Below, one piece after another: positions 5,434 to 6,937 of a stretch of DNA of 6,937 nt (position 1 is its first letter; every line of letters starts with the position of its first letter). Source of the DNA: a bacterium (lineage in GTDB: Bacteria; BMS3Abin14). Below the pieces are notes generated by a model, which saw only the letters and a program-made list of their open reading frames with translations, had not been told where the DNA came from and searched no databases. The stretch spans positions 1 to 6,937 of the forward strand of contig JALHUC010000509.1 in the NCBI GenBank assembly GCA_022865845.1. The letters are read 5' to 3'. A program made the position numbers and the translations under genes.

Positions 5434-6500
5434 ACATTTATGATTTCAGCAATATCTTCCAACAGATCAACAAACCTTGGCCCCGGGATCACGACGTAAT
5501 CCTCACCCAGGATGTGAACCCGACCCTCCTGCACGGCTCGAACGGACTTTTTACCCCGCCACAGGTCCATGAGAAATTCCCTGTCGGCTTCGCCGGCCAG
5601 ATCGGGAACCATCTCCAGGATGACATCGGGATCAAGCCGGACCAACCCTTCACCGGAAAGGGCCGGGAACTTCAGGGTCTCCTCTCTGTAGGCGTTAACC
5701 CCCCCGGCCAGGGTGATGAGATCATCGTAAAAACCATCCCGCCCCGAAATGAAGATCTCGCCTCCGGAACCTTTGTCCATGAGACGGCCTACAGCGACGA
5801 GCACACGGGGAAATGATACTTCAGACGCGGGGACACCCTTCGACAGGCTCAGGGCAGACGGGGAATTCGACTGGACGACTGAGCGACTGGGCGACTGAGC
5901 GAGAAAGCGTTTTTGAATTTCGCTTATGCGAGTTTCAAGATCAAGGCGCAGAATCTCGCCTTTTTCCTTCACACCGCAGCGGCCGGCGATGGTCGTGATG
6001 GCTTCGAGAATGCCTTCGACCCTGCTGTGATTTACTGAAAGAGTGCGGATGCCGAGCTCTTCGAGTCGAACGATGGCATCCTGGTGTTCAGCCAGGAGGA
6101 TGACAAGGTCCGGTTGGAGAGACAGGAGCATCTCATAGTTGACGTCGAAGTATCCTCCGACCTTGGGTTTATCTTCAGCTTCGGGCGGATAGTCGCAGTA
6201 ACGTGTCACCCCGACCACACGGTCACCGAGGTCCAGTTTAAACAGCACCTCGGTGATACTGGGGGCGAGTGAGACGATGCGCCGAGGCGCATCGTCGAGG
6301 GGGAGAGGGGGAGAGGGGGAGAGGGGGGGATCAGAACAGGAAATCTGGAAAACGCAGATCAACAGAAGGACTATCGTTTTCCAGATGGTGGAAAGGGGAA
6401 AGTAGAATGGGGAAAGCGATAGACTTTTTTCCTTGGATCTTGGATCTTGGATCTTGGATCCGGCAATTCTGGAATCTGGAATCTGGATTCTGGATTCCAT
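5406..6500 (-). CDS. Periplasmic binding lipoprotein of a cobalamin/haem/siderophore ABC importer (BtuF-like)
   Basis: From the ATG at 6500 the protein has 364 residues. A hydrophobic segment (43-53, VLLLICVFQIS) precedes a probable lipidated Cys55 (the -3 residue, Gln, is atypical). A proline/serine linker leads to RRIVSLAPSITEVLF (73-87), VVGVTRYCDYPPEA (95-108), KVGGYFDVNYEMLLSLQPDLVI (113-134), and later GRVHILGEDYVVIPGPRFVDLL (327-346), the class III binding-protein fold with two lobes joined by a helix. YCDYPPEA is close to BtuF-type cobalamin receptors, but haem or siderophore binding is not excluded. Three parts look repeat-derived: residues 1 to about 24, an insert at about 202-226 between the backbone helix and the second lobe, and the C-terminal tail. 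The ATG overlaps the upstream tonB-family stop (TGATG); a GGA lies 7 bases upstream. In-frame TTG at 6503 is an alternative. Confidence 0.88.
   Translation of the reverse strand: MESRIQIPDSRIAGSKIQDPRSKEKSLSLSPFYFPLSTIWKTIVLLLICVFQISCSDPPLSPSPPLPLDDAPRRIVSLAPSITEVLFKLDLGDRVVGVTRYCDYPPEAEDKPKVGGYFDVNYEMLLSLQPDLVILLAEHQDAIVRLEELGIRTLSVNHSRVEGILEAITTIAGRCGVKEKGEILRLDLETRISEIQKRFLAQSPSRSVVQSNSPSALSLSKGVPASEVSFPRVLVAVGRLMDKGSGGEIFISGRDGFYDDLITLAGGVNAYREETLKFPALSGEGLVRLDPDVILEMVPDLAGEADREFLMDLWRGKKSVRAVQEGRVHILGEDYVVIPGPRFVDLLEDIAEIINVEEGRRKEE
5836..5854. repeat. Dispersed palindromic element CCCTTCGACAGGCTCAGGG inside the binding-protein gene
   Basis: This 19-base imperfect palindrome matches a short element I recognise from intergenic regions of many unrelated bacterial genomes; when read through in genes it yields peptides such as ALSLSKG or PSTGSGQ. 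Here the minus-strand reading gives ALSLSKG at residues 216-222 of the BtuF-like protein, in frame and within a region that relatives would not be expected to have. Confidence 0.75.
5869..5900. repeat. Octamer array, unit GACTGAGC, 4 copies
   Basis: Units GACTGGAC, GACTGAGC, GACTGGGC, GACTGAGC, then GAG. The period is 8, not 7. It encodes QSPSRSVVQ of the BtuF-like insert and lies 14 bases from the palindromic element at 5836-5854, so the two together account for most of the insert. Confidence 0.92.
6273..6296. other. Perfect 11-bp inverted repeat with 2-base loop inside the binding-protein gene
   Basis: Arms GACGATGCGCC (6273-6283) and GGCGCATCGTC (6286-6296), loop GA. It encodes DDAPRRIV at the junction of linker and mature domain and lies just before an octamer array. 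The conserved residues RRIVSLAPS begin inside it, so it may be a coincidence of codon choice or the edge of an inserted element. Confidence 0.8.
6303..6326. repeat. Octamer array, unit GAGAGGGG, 3 copies
   Basis: Three perfect units followed by GGGA; period 8. On the coding strand it reads CCCCTCTC and encodes the Pro/Ser/Leu linker (PPLSPSPPLPL) between the lipidated cysteine and the binding domain of the BtuF-like protein. Confidence 0.9.
6432..6500. repeat. Compound heptamer array (CTTGGAT x4, then ATCTGGA-type x5) at the binding-protein start codon
   Basis: CTTGGAT occurs four times without change (6432-6459). After one degenerate 7-base unit come ATTCTGG, AATCTGG, AATCTGG, ATTCTGG, ATTCCAT. 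All units stay in the same 7-base phase across 69 bases. The last unit contains the start ATG of the BtuF-like gene (minus strand) and part of the tonB stop. It encodes residues 1 to about 23 (MESRIQIPDSRIAGSKIQDP and onward), ahead of the signal peptide. Confidence 0.95.
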
Positions 6501-6937
6501 CAATTTTCCAGTTCAAACCTGTACGCTATCGTCCGCTCCGACTGGACCGGTACACCAAACTCGGTGGCAGGACGAAAGATTGCCATTTTTGCAGCATCCA
6601 GGGCCGCCCTATCGAGCCTCGAATATGAACTTGATGTTTGAATCTCCGCACTCCGCACTCCGCCCTCCGCACTGATTGTTATCTCCAGCATGACTCTCCC
6701 CTCCTCGCCCCTTTTTCGGCAAAGGACAGGGTATGCCGGTTCAGGGAGGAAGAGGATCTGCGCCTCCATAAGGTCAGGACCAAGGGCATCGTGAACGATC
6801 ATTCCCAAAGCAGCGGGATCGCCGGCGAAGGCGAGGAGGGGAGGCTGGTGATCGGTGATCGGTAATCGGTAATCAGTATCCACTCTATCCTTTGCACCGT
6901 TAATAATTCCACCTGGATTGTATGAATTGGAAGTTTC
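6500..6937 (-). CDS. TonB-family protein, C-terminal part (5' end beyond right window edge)
   Basis: The frame is open from the window edge to TGA at 6502-6500, giving 145 residues; a GTG at 6883 is in frame but is probably internal because coding continues upstream (SNSYNPGGIINGAKD). The last 80 residues are a TonB C-terminal domain (PF03544 type): EPAYPVLCRKRGEEGRV, LEITISAEGGVRSAEI, SRLDRAALDAAKMAIFRPA and a final YRFEL strand. TonB domains span the periplasm and contact the TonB box of outer-membrane receptors, passing on energy from ExbBD. The expected N-terminal membrane helix and proline-rich stretch would lie outside the window. Placement directly upstream of a BtuF-like gene, overlapping its ATG, suggests a dedicated TonB for the same ligand. 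Heptamer arrays encode both the linker and part of the core domain. Confidence 0.88.
   Translation of the reverse strand, partial: ETSNSYNPGGIINGAKDRVDTDYRLPITDHQPPLLAFAGDPAALGMIVHDALGPDLMEAQILFLPEPAYPVLCRKRGEEGRVMLEITISAEGGVRSAEIQTSSSYSRLDRAALDAAKMAIFRPATEFGVPVQSERTIAYRFELEN
6644..6671. repeat. Heptamer array, unit CTCCGCA, 4 copies, inside the TonB domain
   Basis: Units CTCCGCA, CTCCGCA, CTCCGCC, CTCCGCA, then CTG. The coding strand reads GCGGAGT-type units and gives SAEGGVRSAEI, exactly at the strand-turn-strand of the TonB C-terminal domain where relatives have a similar D/E-G-x-V pattern. Confidence 0.93.
6847..6881. repeat. Heptamer array, unit GGTGATC/GGTAATC, 5 units, in the TonB linker
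   Basis: Units GGTGATC, GGTGATC, GGTAATC, GGTAATC, AGTATCC. It encodes DTDYRLPITDH in the linker of the TonB-family protein, just downstream of the in-frame GTG at 6883. Confidence 0.92.

Noticed and set aside
6432..6500. CRISPR-like array
   Set aside because: Units are 7 bases, contiguous and without spacers, so these are simple tandem repeats.
6500..6883. A complete 127-residue free-standing TonB domain starting at GTG 6883
   Set aside because: The same frame stays open upstream to the window edge with plausible linker residues, so the gene is more likely truncated by the window.

Overview
The window looks like chromosomal DNA (about 55% GC by eye) of a diderm (Gram-negative-type) bacterium. 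It combines a TonB-family energy-coupling protein, two predicted lipoproteins and an LpoA-like TPR/periplasmic-binding protein with an RNase J-type ribonuclease. RNase J in a diderm, and a TPR plus Peripla_BP_6 lipoprotein, suggest a Deltaproteobacteria-grade lineage (Desulfobacterota or a related subsurface group). That placement is inference. I see no IS element, phage gene, CRISPR array, tRNA or rRNA.

Layout. (1) Bases 1-1057, minus strand: the N-terminus of an RNase J-family nuclease (cut by the left edge), preceded 9 bases upstream by rsmA (16S rRNA dimethyltransferase), with a good sigma70-like promoter for rsmA at 1099-1128. (2) Bases 1058-1295: a divergent intergenic region holding two oppositely oriented 7-bp repeat arrays and a perfect 14-bp inverted repeat. 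(3) Bases 1296-3362, plus strand: a 688-residue lipoprotein with TPR-like helices followed by a periplasmic binding domain. (4) Bases 3363-3477: a convergent junction that is almost entirely a long imperfect inverted repeat built from heptamers. (5) Bases 3478-6937, minus strand: one apparent operon transcribed right to left, tonB-family (5' end beyond the right edge), BtuF-like binding lipoprotein, BtuD/FecE-like ATPase and BtuC/FecD-like permease. The last three make a complete importer for a cobalamin-, haem- or siderophore-type ligand. The TonB domain would energise the matching outer-membrane receptor, which is not in the window.

The outstanding feature is not a gene. At least twelve short tandem arrays with a strict 7-bp period, plus two with an 8-bp period, lie between or inside the genes. 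Most arrays have a different unit sequence (TTCTGCG, GAGTCCA, ATTCCAG, CTTGGAT, CTCCGCA, GGTGATC and others), so the period is conserved while the sequence is not. They make up the rsmA C-terminus, the RNase J N-terminus, the first residues of the BtuF-like protein, an insert in that protein, part of the TonB core domain and the TonB linker. Several are paired in inverted orientation and form hairpins at gene boundaries. Because 7 is not a multiple of 3, unit gain or loss inside genes would switch reading frame, so some may be phase-variable. A dispersed palindromic element (CCCTTCGACAGGCTCAGGG) is also inserted in frame in the btuF-like gene.
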